DNA of 64,000 nucleotides from Curtobacterium flaccumfaciens (lineage in GTDB: Bacteria > Actinomycetota > Actinomycetes > Actinomycetales > Microbacteriaceae). The notes beneath the pieces were generated by a model that was not told where the DNA came from, ran no database searches, and was given only the letters and a program-made list of their open reading frames with translations. Positions 30,339-40,264 of this stretch are shown piece after piece. Made by a program: the position numbers and the translations under genes. The stretch's first letter is position 1. The number at the start of each line of letters is the position of its first letter. Location of the stretch: contig CP121450.1 in the NCBI GenBank assembly GCA_029689965.1, positions 2,480,001 to 2,544,000 on the forward strand, written 5' to 3'.

Positions 30339-31396
30339 GCGGGATCACCGCCGCCGACGCCGAGTCGCAGGAAGAACTCGCGTTCGAGGGGGCGCTTCGC
30401 CCGAAGTCGCTCGACGAGTTCGTCGGACAGCGCAAGGTCCGCGGGCAGCTCGACCTGCTCCTCAAGGCTGCGGCGCTGCAGGAGCGCACACCCGACCACA
30501 TCCTGATGGCCGGTCCTCCCGGGCTCGGGAAGACGACGCTCGCGATGATCGTCGCCCACGAGTCCGGCCGCCCGTTGCGGATGTCGAGCGGCCCGGCGAT
30601 CCAGCACGCGGGGGATCTCGCCGCAGTGCTGTCGTCCCTCGTCCCGGGCGAGGTCCTGTTCATCGACGAGATCCACCGGATGGCGCGCTCCGCGGAGGAG
30701 ATGCTCTACCTCGCGATGGAGGACTTCCGGATCGACGTCATGGTCGGCAAGGGCGCCGGGGCGACGAGCATCCCGCTCGATCTCGCCCCCTTCACCCTCG
30801 TCGGGGCGACCACCCGCGCCGGCCTGCTGCCGAACCCCCTCCGCGACCGCTTCGGGTTCACCGCCCACCTCGAGTTCTACGAGAAGGACGAGCTCGAGCA
30901 GGTGCTCATCCGCGCCGCCCACCTGCTCGAACTCGACATCGACCGTTCGGCCCTGCGCGAGATCGCCGGTCGGTCCCGGGGCACGCCCCGCATCGCCAAC
31001 CGTCTGCTCCGCCGCGTCCGCGACTACGCCCTCGTGCACCGCACCAGCGACGGCATGGCGGCGGTGCAGGGTGCCCTCGACCTGTACGACGTCGACGAGC
31101 TCGGACTCGACCGGCTCGACCGGGCCGTGGTCGAGACGATGCTGACACGCTTCGACGGCGGTCCCGTCGGGCTGAACACGCTCGCCGTCTCCGTCGGTGA
31201 GGAGTCCGAGACCATCGAGTCGGTGGTCGAACCGTTCCTGGTCCGGGTCGGCCTCGTCACCCGCAGTCCGCGCGGCCGGATCGCGACGCCGCAGGCGTGG
31301 CGCCACTTCGGCGTCACGCCCGGACAGGCGAACCTCGCGCAGCCCGGGCTGTTCGACGACGACCCGACTGAGTCCACAGCCGCAGCAGCCCGGTGA
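30335..31396 (+). CDS. ruvB: Holliday junction helicase motor RuvB
   Basis: 353 residues from GTG at 30335, intact. [18 protein letters not shown] leads into the AAA+ module: Walker [12 protein letters not shown], Walker B LFIDEIH, sensor 1 GATTRAGLL, arginine finger in PLRDRFG, and the winged-helix domain ([17 protein letters not shown]). RuvB hexamers drive branch migration. Last gene of the ruvCAB unit, 71 bases before yajC. Confidence 0.98.
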   Translation: MSGITAADAESQEELAFEGALRPKSLDEFVGQRKVRGQLDLLLKAAALQERTPDHILMAGPPGLGKTTLAMIVAHESGRPLRMSSGPAIQHAGDLAAVLSSLVPGEVLFIDEIHRMARSAEEMLYLAMEDFRIDVMVGKGAGATSIPLDLAPFTLVGATTRAGLLPNPLRDRFGFTAHLEFYEKDELEQVLIRAAHLLELDIDRSALREIAGRSRGTPRIANRLLRRVRDYALVHRTSDGMAAVQGALDLYDVDELGLDRLDRAVVETMLTRFDGGPVGLNTLAVSVGEESETIESVVEPFLVRVGLVTRSPRGRIATPQAWRHFGVTPGQANLAQPGLFDDDPTESTAAAAR

Positions 31397-31467
31397 CATG
31401 CCACGCACAGATGTGTGCCCTAGACTGCTACGGCCCGAAACCGAGCAACCAGAGAAGGCATCGCATC

Positions 31468-31875
31468 ATGGGTCAAGAAGTCATCCTCATCGTCATCGTC
31501 GTGGCGTTCGCGGCCTTCATGTTCTACAACAGCCGGAAGCGCAAGAAGCAGCAGTCGGAGCTCGCCACGAAGATGGTGCCGGGCGCGAAGGTCATGCTGT
31601 CCTTCGGTCTGTACGGCACGCTCCTGTCGGTCGACGACGAGAAGGTCACCGCCGACGTCGAGATCGCGCCGGGAACGGTCGTCACCGTCCACCGTCAGAC
31701 GCTCTCCCGCGTCGTGGACGACACCGCGTCCGACATCACCACCACCGCCACGCCCGAGGACGAGCCGGCCGCGCCGAAGCCCGTCGCCGAGCTCAACGGG
31801 GAACCGGTCTACGGAGAGCGCATCGACTCCACGGAGACCGACGCCGACGCGGCGAAGCGCAAGACGGAAGACTGA
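31468..31875 (+). CDS. yajC: Preprotein translocase subunit YajC
   Basis: 135 residues from ATG at 31468 (MGQEVILIVIVVAFAAFMFY), with gagaagg upstream. One N-terminal membrane helix, a basic anchor NSRKRKKQQSEL, and the YajC core MVPGAKVMLSFGLYGTLLSV. The acidic, Ala/Pro-rich tail is typical of actinobacterial YajC. It associates with SecDF at the Sec translocon. A hairpin separates it from secD. Confidence 0.94.
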   Translation: MGQEVILIVIVVAFAAFMFYNSRKRKKQQSELATKMVPGAKVMLSFGLYGTLLSVDDEKVTADVEIAPGTVVTVHRQTLSRVVDDTASDITTTATPEDEPAAPKPVAELNGEPVYGERIDSTETDADAAKRKTED

Positions 31876-31882
31876 CACCTCG

Positions 31883-31908
31883 GCCGCCGGATCCACCGAT
31901 CCGGCGGC
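31883..31908 (+). terminator. Hairpin between yajC and secD
   Basis: Perfect 11-bp stem gccgccggatc / gatccggcggc with loop cacc. It may act as a partial terminator or RNA-stability element, because secD and secF follow on the same strand. Confidence 0.55.
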
Positions 31909-31962
31909 GACACCTGCCGCCGGTCTCCCACCGTCGGTCCTGACAGAAAGACGAGACGACCG

Positions 31963-33713
31963 GTGGCACGATCGACACCCGTCAAGAAGGCGATCCGCTC
32001 GCTCACCTGGTTGGTGATCCTGATGGCGGTCCTCGCGGCGTTGAACACCGCCGCGTCGATCCTCGCCGGATCCAGCAAGGACGACAGCGGCAAGTGGTTC
32101 GCAGGGGCCAGCTGGGTCCCCGAACTCGCCCTCGACCTGCAGGGCGGCACGCAGCTGACGCTCGCGGCGCAGAACACCGAGGGCGGCTCGGTGACGAGCG
32201 ACCAGCTCAACCAGGCCGTCAACATCATCCGGCAGCGCATCAACGCCACCGGCGTCTCGGAATCGCAGATCAACACCCAGGGGACGAACAACATCGTCGT
32301 CTCCATCCCGGGCAAGCCGGACAAGGCGACGATCGACCGCATCGAAGCGGCGGCGAAGCTCACGTTCCGCCCGGTGCTGTACACCGAGGCTGCAACGAGC
32401 AGCTCGGTCGGCGACAAGGGGTCGTCGTCGGCCTCGCCCACGCCGTACTCACCGCCCGCCTCCCTCGCGGCGACGCCCAGCGCGAAGCCGACGAACGCCA
32501 GTGACCTCAACTGGGTGACGCCCAAGCTGCAGGACCTGTACACGAACTACGACTGCAAGGCACCGGACGACGTCACCACCGCTCCGGACGACGAACCCCT
32601 GGTCACCTGCGACCAGGACGGTGCTGCGAAGTACATCCTCGGCCCGGTCGAGGTCTCCGGTTCGAACATCAGCAACGCGACCTCCGGCCTCGCGACCGAC
32701 TCGCAGGGCAGCTCCACCGGTCAGTGGGCGGTGAACCTGACCTTCGACGGCACCGGCACGAAGGACTTCCGGACCGTCACCAACCGCCTCGTCTCGCTGA
32801 CGCAGCCGCAGAACCAGTTCGCGATCGTCCTCGACGGCTCGGTCATCACCGCGCCGACCACGAACTCGGCCATCACCAACGGCAAGGCGCAGATCACCGG
32901 TTCGTTCACGGCCGACTCCGCGAAGACGCTCGCCGACCAGCTGAAGTACGGCGCCCTGCCGATCAACTTCCAGGTGCAGTCGAACGAGAACATCTCCGCG
33001 ACGCTCGGGACCGCGCAGCTCGTCGGCGGTCTCGTCGCGGGCTTGATCGGCCTCATCCTGGTCATCATCTACTCGGTGATCCAGTACCGGGCTCTGGCCT
33101 TCGTCACGGTCCTCTCGCTCGGCGTCGCGGCGGCCCTGACGTACCTCGTGATCGCCATCATGTCCTGGCGCGTCGACTACCGTCTGTCGCTGGCCGGCGT
33201 CGCCGGCCTGATCGTCGCGATCGGCATCACGGCGGACTCGTTCATCGTCTACTTCGAACGCATCAGGGACGAACTCCGTGACGGCCGCGGGCTCGAGAGC
33301 GCCGTGGAGGCCGGATGGAAGCGCGCGCTCCGCACCATCCTGGCGTCGGACTCGATCAACTTCCTCGCCGCCGTCGTGCTCTACATCCTCGCGGTGAGCG
33401 ACGTGAAGGGCTTCGCGTTCACGCTGTTGCTCACGACGCTCATCGACGTCGTCGTGGTCGTGATGTTCACGCACCCGATGATGCAGCTCATCGCCCGCAG
33501 CCGGTTCTTCGGCGAAGGGCACCGGTTCAGCGGTCTCGATCCGTCCGCGCTCGGCGCGGTGTACCGCGGGCGGCGCAGTTCCGCGCGCCCGTCGTCGACG
33601 GGAAGCGCCAGCGCAGCGCGGGTGAGGCGCAGCGCCGGCAGACGATCGCGGAGCGGAAGGCCCAGCAGGCGGCCGGCGAGAACGGCACCACGCGGGACGG
33701 GAAGGACGACTGA
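31963..33713 (+). CDS. secD: Protein translocase subunit SecD (frame break in the tail)
   Basis: GTG at 31963. A first membrane helix (WLVILMAVLAALNTAASIL) is followed by LALDLQGGTQLTL (D1 motif), a large periplasmic region with a Ser/Pro linker, and a C-terminal bundle of five helices carrying GLIVAIGITADSFIVYFERIRDE, the SecD proton-relay and RND signature. A lost base near 33572 is needed to read AQFRAPVVDG and the basic tail, ending at 33713; the total is 583 residues. SecD and SecF use the proton gradient to pull exported proteins out of SecYEG. The stop overlaps the secF ATG. Confidence 0.95.
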
Positions 33714-34714
33714 TGGCCAGCTTCAGCCAGTTCGGCAGCGACCTCTACACGGGCAAGCGCTCGTACGACATCGTCGGCCGCCGCAAGACGTGGTACGTCA
33801 TCGCCATCGTCGCGATCGTGCTCTCCCTCGCGGTCCCGTGGCTGCGCGGCGGGTACCAGCTCGGCATCGAGTTCACGGGCGGCTCGGAGTTCACGCTGTC
33901 CGACGTGAAGAACCTCGACCAGAACCTCGCGACCGAGACGGTGGAGTCGATCGTCCCGGAGGGTGTGCCGCGGGTCTCCCAGCTCGGCACGCACGGCATC
34001 CGCGTGCAGACCGGGCAGCTCACCGACCGTGAGACCACCGAGGTGCAGGACGCCCTCGCGAAGGTGTACGACGTCCCGGACAGTCAGGTCGCGGCGACCT
34101 TCATCGGCGCGACCTGGGGCGCGGACGTGCTCGCCCAGGCGATCCGCGGCCTCGTGATCTTCCTCGCCCTCGCCGCGGTCGTCATGGCGCTGTACTTCCG
34201 CACCTGGAAGATGTCGGTGTCCGCGATGGTGGCACTCCTCCACGACCTCCTGATCACGGCCGGCGTGTACGGCATCGTGGGGCTCGAGGTCACCCCTGCG
34301 GCCGTGATCGGCTTCCTGACGATCCTCGGCTACTCGCTGTACGACACGGTCGTGGTGTTCGACAAGGTGCGCGAGAACACCGCCCAGGAGTCCCACCGCA
34401 CCTTCGTGCAGTCGGTCAACCTCGCGGTGAACCAGACGCTCGTCCGGTCGATCAACACGTCGGTCGTGGCGCTGCTGCCCGTGGCCGCGATCCTCTTCAT
34501 CGGGTCGTACGTCCTCGGCGCCGGAACGCTCCGGGACATCTCCCTCGCGCTCTTCATCGGCATCATCGTCGGCACCTACTCGACGATCTTCATCGCGTCG
34601 CCGATGTACGCGCACCTCCGCGAGAACGAGCCGAAGATCAAGCGGGCGGACGCGAAGAAACAGGCGGCCGCTGCGAAGCGGCAGCGCGAGGTCGACGCGG
34701 CGGCGGGGGCCTGA
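33713..34714 (+). CDS. secF: Protein translocase subunit SecF
   Basis: 333 residues from ATG at 33713, intact. A short N-tail (SQFGSDLYTGKRSYDIVGRR) and first helix precede YQLGIEFTGGSEFTL, the SecF counterpart of the D1 motif. The helical bundle contains ILGYSLYDTVVVFDKVRENT and NQTLVRSINTSVVALLPV, both diagnostic. The C-terminus is a basic cytoplasmic tail. It overlaps secD before it and the rhodanese gene after it by one base each. Confidence 0.97.
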   Translation: MASFSQFGSDLYTGKRSYDIVGRRKTWYVIAIVAIVLSLAVPWLRGGYQLGIEFTGGSEFTLSDVKNLDQNLATETVESIVPEGVPRVSQLGTHGIRVQTGQLTDRETTEVQDALAKVYDVPDSQVAATFIGATWGADVLAQAIRGLVIFLALAAVVMALYFRTWKMSVSAMVALLHDLLITAGVYGIVGLEVTPAAVIGFLTILGYSLYDTVVVFDKVRENTAQESHRTFVQSVNLAVNQTLVRSINTSVVALLPVAAILFIGSYVLGAGTLRDISLALFIGIIVGTYSTIFIASPMYAHLRENEPKIKRADAKKQAAAAKRQREVDAAAGA

Positions 34715-35059
34715 TGCCGGCGGAGATCCAGGAGGTCGACGTCGCCGAGGCCCTCCGTCGACTCGAGTCCGGTTCGCGTCTGTTCGACGTGCGCGAGCCG
34801 GGGAGTGGGACGATGTCCACGCCCCGCAAGCCACCCTCGTCCCGATGTCCGAGCTCGTGGCCCGGTGGAAGGAGATCGACGGTGGCGACGAGCCTGCGAT
34901 CGTCGTCTGCCACTCGGGGGCACGATCGGCCCGCGTGGTCGCGGCGCTCGAGCAATCGGGAGTGCCGGCCGTGAACCTGACCGGCGGCATGGTCGCCTGG
35001 GAGCAGGCCGGGCGCCGGTGGTCCGCAACGCCGACGGCGAACCGCGTCACGAGCACTGA
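34714..35059 (+). CDS. Rhodanese-like domain protein (two frame breaks)
   Basis: ATG at 34714 overlaps the secF stop. The single rhodanese domain reads DVAEALRRLESGSRLFDVREP, then after a lost base near 34803 VPMSELVARW and the active-site loop IVVCHSGARSA with the catalytic Cys. A second lost base near 35023 converts the ending to RNADGEPRHEH and TGA at 35057-35059, giving 115 residues. Without it the frame would run into relA and mimic a fusion. These domains carry sulfur as cysteine persulfide; the physiological acceptor is unknown. Confidence 0.82.
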
Positions 35060-35117
35060 CCGCACGCGCGTAGTCTTGTCGGATCGAGCTCGGACGCAAG
35101 TCCCCGGGAGGCGCAGC

Positions 35118-37567
35118 ATGACGGACACGCGTGAGTCCACGCCCCAGGACACGTCTGCGTCCGGGAGCACGGCTGCGTCCAGGGCCACGGCTGCGTCCGG
35201 GGCCGCGTCTGCGTCCAGGGACACGGCTGCGTCCGGGAGCACGGCCGCGTCGCGGGACCGGCAGGACTCCGTCGCTCCGAGCCGTCCCGGATCCGCACCG
35301 CGTCCATCGAGCCCGCTCGGCCCGAACACGACCGGCAACCTCGGTTCCCTCCGTTCGCTGCTGCCGCGGCTGTTCTCCCGCGCGCAACCCGCCGGCGCCG
35401 TCGACACCCTGATCCGCACGGTGCGCTCGCACCACCCGAAGGCCGACGTGACGCTCATCGAGCGCGCCTACTCGGTCGCGGAGCGCGCCCACGACGGGCA
35501 GAAGCGCAAGTCCGGTGAGCCCTACATCACGCACCCGGTCGCCGTCGCACAGATCCTCGCCGACCTCGGCATCGGTCCCATCACCATCGCGGCCGCGCTC
35601 CTCCACGACACGGTCGAGGACACCGATTACCAGCTCGACCAGCTGCGCGAGGACTTCGGCGACGAGATCGCCATGCTCGTCGACGGCGTCGCGAAGCTCG
35701 ACAAGGTCAAGTACGGCGACAGCGCCCAGGCCGAGACCGTCCGCAAGATGGTCATCGCCATGTCGAAGGACATCCGTGTCCTGGTGATCAAGCTCGCCGA
35801 CCGTCTGCACAACGCCCGCACGTGGGGCTTCGTCGAGTCGGCCTCCGCGACGCGCAAGGCGAAGGAGACGCTCGAGATCTACGCGCCCCTCGCGCACCGC
35901 CTCGGCATCCAGATGATCAAGCTGGAGCTCGAGGACCTCTCGTTCGCGGTGCTCCATCCGAAGCTGTACGTCGAGATCGACAGCCTCGTCAAGGAACGGC
36001 AGCCGAAGCGCGAGCAGTTCGTGCAGAACGTCATCGGCACCCTCAAGAAGGACCTCAAGGCGGCGAAGGTCCGCGGCGAGGTCATGGGGCGCCCGAAACA
36101 GTACTACTCGATTTACCAGAAGATGATCGTCCGCGGGCGCGAGTTCGACGAGATCTACGACCTGGTCGGCATCCGCGTCCTCGTCCCGACCGTCCGGGAC
36201 TGCTACGCGATGCTCGGCTCCGTGCACGCGCGGTGGACGCCGCTGCCCGGACGCTTCAAGGACTACATCGCGACGCCGAAGTTCAACCTCTACCAGTCCC
36301 TGCACACCACGGTCCTCGGGCCGCAGGGCCGTGCGGTGGAGATCCAGATCCGTACGCACGAGATGCACCAGCGGGCCGAGTTCGGCGTCGCGGCGCACTG
36401 GAAGTACAAGCAACGCGCCGCCGGTCGTGACGTCGACACCTCGTCGGCGAACGACCAGGACATGGCGTGGTTGGCGCACATCACCGACTGGCAGGCCGAG
36501 ACCAGCGACCCGGGAGAGTTCCTCGACTCGCTGCGGTACGAGATCGGCGCCAAGGAGACCTACGTCTTCACTCCGCAGGGCAAGGTCATCGGGCTCCCCT
36601 CCGGCGCCACCCCGGTCGACTTCGCCTACGCCGTGCACACCGAGATCGGGCACCGCACCATGGGGGCGAAGGTCAACGGTCGGCTGGTGCCCCTGGAGAG
36701 CCAGCTGTCCAGCGGCGACGTGGTGGAGATCTTCACGTCGAAGAACCCCGACTCGGGCCCGAGCCAGGACTGGCTGACCTTCGTCCGGAGCCCACGGGCC
36801 CGGAACAAGATCAAACAGTGGTTCACGAAGGAGCGTCGCGAAGAGGCGATCGAGCAGGGGCGTGACGCGATCGCCCGCGCGATGCGCAAGCAGAACCTGC
36901 CGCTCCAGCGCATCATGAGCCAGGACTCCATCGCCGAGGTGGCGTCGTCGATGCGGTACGACGACGTGTCGGCGCTCTACGCGGCCGTCGGCGAGGGGCA
37001 CGTCTCCACGCAATCGGTCATCGAGAAGGTCCTCGGGAACGTCCAGACCGAGACGGAGACCGAGGAACCCGAACTCAGCTTCCCGCGCCAGGTCACGAGC
37101 CGGCAGCTGCGCAACAGCGACAGCGGCGTGCTGGTGCGTGGTGCGCCGGACATCCTCGTGAAGCTCGCGAAGTGCTGCACGCCGGTGCCGGGGACCAGAT
37201 CGTCGGGTTCATCACCCGTGGGCAGGGCGTTTCCGTCCACCAGGCGTCGTGCACGAACGTGAAGTCCCTGATGAACGAACCGGACCGGATGATCGAGGTC
37301 GAGTGGGCCCCGTCGTCGAAGTCGGTCTTCCTCGTGCAGATCCAGATCGAGGCGCTCGATCGGTCCGGGCTCCTCAGCGACGTCACCCGCGTGCTGACCG
37401 ACCACCACGTCAACATCCTGTCGGCGACGGTGTCGACGTCCTCCGACCGACTGGCGCTCAGCCGGTTCGTGTTCGAGATGGGCGACACGACGCACCTCGA
37501 CCGTGTCCTGAACGCCGTCCGCCGGATCGACGCCGTCTACGACGTGTACCGCGTCAGCGCGGGCTGA
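35118..37567 (+). CDS. relA: Bifunctional (p)ppGpp synthetase/hydrolase Rel (one frame break)
   Basis: ATG at 35118. Residues 1-60 are a Ser/Ala-rich tail encoded by tandem DNA repeats. The HD hydrolase domain ([14 protein letters not shown] near residue 165) and the synthetase domain ([44 protein letters not shown]) are both intact, then TGS ([20 protein letters not shown]), a zinc-finger-like region ([12 protein letters not shown]) and an ACT domain ending YDVYRVSAG. One G is missing near 37194 (ccggggacc). Corrected length is 816. It makes and removes the stringent-response alarmone at the ribosome. The distal end overlaps the convergent AbiEi-like gene. Confidence 0.95.
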
Positions 37568-38207
37568 GGGCAGCTCAGCAGCGCCCGGAGACGCCGTTCG
37601 GCCTGCCGGGCCATCGGGATCGTCCCGAGTGCCCTCAGGCGCGCGAGGACCGCTTCCGGGTCACGGCGCCGGAGACCAGGAGCCCGTCCACGGCCGATGA
37701 CTCGGCGGTCCCGAACTCCCCGTCCGCAGTGCCGGGCGCGCGCAGCAGGTCGACCGCCGTCCGCGTCGGGATCGTGACGCGCAGGTCACCCAGTCGCGCC
37801 ACGTCGTCGTCCGGGAGGACCATCTCGCGCACACGGAACGTCGCGTCGCCGTGCACCCGGATCTGCGACGGGACGCACAACTCCAGCGGTGCCGTCGGGC
37901 GCGACACCGCTCCCCAGATCCAGGCGGCGGTCCGGGTGCAGGCGACGAGGCGCCGGTCGGTGATCGCCCACGCCACGGCGGCAGCGCGCAGCGACGGTGT
38001 CTGCGGTTCCGCCGGTGAGGCCCAGCACGGCCCGACGGCCACGAGCTCGCCGGCGAGCACCGCGGCACGCAGTTCGGACTCGGCCAGTCGTCGCTGGTCA
38101 GGAGTCGGGATCGGGGCACCCGCACATCCTGCCGGACGAGCGGTGCCCGCGGCCGTCCCTGTGGACAGCGCGCCCGCCCGGGCAGCCCTGCCACCGGCCT
38201 TGATCAC
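37537..38207 (-). CDS. AbiEi-antitoxin-like protein, orphan (one frame break)
   Basis: Start uncertain; GTG at 38207 is plausible. The body [56 protein letters not shown] strands and [17 protein letters not shown] resemble the type IV AbiEi antitoxin C-terminal domain common as solitary genes in Microbacteriaceae. One lost base near 37652 changes an early stop into [20 protein letters not shown] and moves the stop to 37537, giving 223 residues and a 31-base overlap with the end of relA. No AbiEii-like toxin gene is adjacent. Family call is tentative. Confidence 0.5.
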
Positions 38208-38303
38208 GCCGTGGGACTCGGTTTCAGCCGGCCCGAGTCTCGACCCGCGCGCCGCAAGTCTCGGCATGCGCGACAGCTTCTCGTGGTCGCGAGTACGAGA
38301 TCG

Positions 38304-38366
38304 GTCGCGCACCGGGAGACTCGGGTCGCGCACCGTGAGACTCGCGTGGCGCGACGCGAAACTCGG
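38304..38366. repeat. 21-bp tandem array, GAGACTCG core
   Basis: Three units (38304, 38325, 38346) of the type GTCGCGCACCGGGAGACTCGG in the spacer between the ROK gene and the AbiEi-like gene; upstream bases 38219-38300 carry further GAGTCTCG-like fragments. The complement of this unit resembles the 21-bp array at 56796. Confidence 0.75.
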
Positions 38367-38400
38367 TTCATCTCACCCGCCCGCGCCCGGAACACGCGGA

Positions 38401-39383
38401 TCAGCGCAGGACGTGCGCGCGGTGCACGAGCGCCGCAGCGCCGATGAGCGGACCGTCCTGGGACAGCCCCGTCGGCACGATGCGCACCTTCGTCACGAAC
38501 CCGAACTCGATCCGCTCCGCGACGGCCTGCCGAGCGTACTCGAACAGGTCGGGCGTGACGTGCGAGAACCCGCCGCCGATCGCCACGACCTCGAGGTCGA
38601 CCAGGCTCGTGGCCGCGGCGATGGCCTGCCCGAGGGCCCGGCCGCTCCGCTTCACCGCCGCCACCGCGATCTCGTCCCCGGCCGCGTAGGCCGCCGAGAG
38701 GTCCTCGCCAGTGGAGCCGTCGAAGCCCTGCCGCTTCGCCCACGCGACGGTCTTCGGGCCGCTCGCGATGGCCTCGAGGCAGCCCGTGCCGCCGCACGCG
38801 CAGGGATCGTCGAACCCGCCGCACTCCACGTGCCCGATGTGCCCGGCGTTGCCGGTGGGACCGCTGACGGTGCGGCCGTGCAGGATGAGGCCGCCGCCGA
38901 CGCCCGTCGAGACGATCATGCCCATGACGTGGTCCGAGCCCTGCGCCGCGCCGACCCAGTGCTCGGCGAGGGTGATCGCGAGCCCGTCCATGCGGAGGGT
39001 GACGGGAACACCGTCGGGCACGTGCGCGGCGACCCGGTCGCGCAGCGGGTAGCCGCGCCAGACCGGCATGTTGAGGGGGAGACGAGGCCGTGCTCCTCGT
39101 CGACGGGACCGGCGGAGCCGATCCCGACGCCGACCAGCGTCGCGTCGGCGGGGAGCGCCGCGAGCGCCGCGGTGACGACCTCGTCGACGGCGGCCTGCAA
39201 CTCGTCGGACGTGCGCTGCGGCCCCGTCGGGCTGCGGAACCGCGTGGCCGGCAGCACGACGCCCTCGTCGGTGACGAGCGCCGCCTCGACCTTGGTGCCC
39301 CCGAGGTCGACGGCGAGGGCCAGTCCGGCGGTGACGGGCGCGGTGGTGACGGGCTCGGTGGACTGCGGTGCGGTGGTGGACAT
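38401..39383 (-). CDS. ROK-family sugar kinase (one frame break)
   Basis: ATG at 39383. ATP-binding motif LALAVDLGGTKVEAALV, then GVGIGSAGPVDEEHGLVSP, a lost C near 39080 (agggggag) and LNMPVWRGYPLRDRV. The ROK signature appears in GGGLILHGRTVSGPTGNAGHIGHV with the catalytic region, followed by the zinc-binding CACGGTGCLEA. Corrected length is 327 residues. It probably phosphorylates glucose, N-acetylglucosamine or mannose; the sequence alone does not fix the sugar. The adjacent deoC suggests a general carbohydrate/nucleoside setting. Confidence 0.87.
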
Positions 39384-39475
39384 GCTCGCTCCGATGCGGC
39401 GGTCTGGAGGCGCGGTGTGGGCCACGGACGCGACGTCGCGCCCGGCGGGCTCCGGCCTGGTGGCGGTGGGTCGGT

Positions 39476-40222
39476 TCAGTAGGAGGTGGTGTCGTCGCCG
39501 AGACCGGACGCGGCGCCGGTCTCGGAGCGGTGCGCGACCTCGTCGAGGATGCGCGCCGAGGCGCTCGTGCCGATGCGGTTCGCCCCCGCCTGCACCATCT
39601 CGAGGAGGGTGTCGAGTCCGCGCACGCCGCCCGAGGCCTTCACGCCCGTCTCGGCGCCGACGGTCTCGCGCATCAGGCGGATGTGCGCGGCCGTGGCACC
39701 GCCGCCGGCGAACCCGGTGGAGGTCTTCACGAAGGCGGCTCCGGCGGACTGCGCGGCCCGGGAGGCAGCGACGATCTCGTCGTCGGTGAGGAACGCCGTC
39801 TCGAGGATGACCTTCACGACGGTGCCGCCGGCGGCGTCGACCACCGCGCGGACGTCGGCCTCGACGCGCTCCCAGTCGCCGGACTTCGCGGCGCCGATGT
39901 TCTGCACCATGTCGAGCTCGAACGCGCCGTCGGCGAGGGCCTGCAGCGACTCGGCGACCTTGGCCGCGGTCGAGGTGGTGCCGTGCGGGAAGCCGATGAC
40001 GGTGCCGACGCCGACCCCCGTGCCCTGGAGGCGCTCGACGGCGTGCACGACGTCGCTCGGACGGACGCAGACACTGAAGACGCGGTGGGCGGCGGCCTCG
40101 TCGAGCTGGGCGTCGACGTCCGAACGGGTCAGTTCGGGCTTGAGGATCGCGTGGTCGATGAGTGCGCGCACCCCATCGGCGGTGACGTGCTGGTGATCGA
40201 CCGAGAACGCTGCATTGTCCAC
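39476..40222 (-). CDS. deoC: Deoxyribose-phosphate aldolase
   Basis: 248 residues from ATG at 40222, intact. DeoC landmarks: IDHAILKPELTRSDVD, FSVCVRPSDVVHA, TVIGFPHGTTSTAAK, FELDMVQNIGAAKSGDW, VVKVILETAFLTDDEI with the Schiff-base lysine region, FVKTSTGF and VKASGGVRGLD. It cleaves 2-deoxyribose 5-phosphate to glyceraldehyde 3-phosphate and acetaldehyde in deoxynucleoside catabolism. It ends 92 bases before the ROK gene on the same strand. Confidence 0.95.
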   Translation of the reverse strand: MDNAAFSVDHQHVTADGVRALIDHAILKPELTRSDVDAQLDEAAAHRVFSVCVRPSDVVHAVERLQGTGVGVGTVIGFPHGTTSTAAKVAESLQALADGAFELDMVQNIGAAKSGDWERVEADVRAVVDAAGGTVVKVILETAFLTDDEIVAASRAAQSAGAAFVKTSTGFAGGGATAAHIRLMRETVGAETGVKASGGVRGLDTLLEMVQAGANRIGTSASARILDEVAHRSETGAASGLGDDTTSY

Positions 40223-40264
40223 CCGGCAAGCCTACCCGGAGCCGAGCCGCGTACCGTGCCCGGC

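Noticed and set aside
34845..37567. A rhodanese-Rel fusion protein
   Set aside because: Adding one base near 35023 ends the rhodanese at 35059; relA has its own ATG at 35118. The fusion peptide between them is low complexity and reads across an intergenic stretch.
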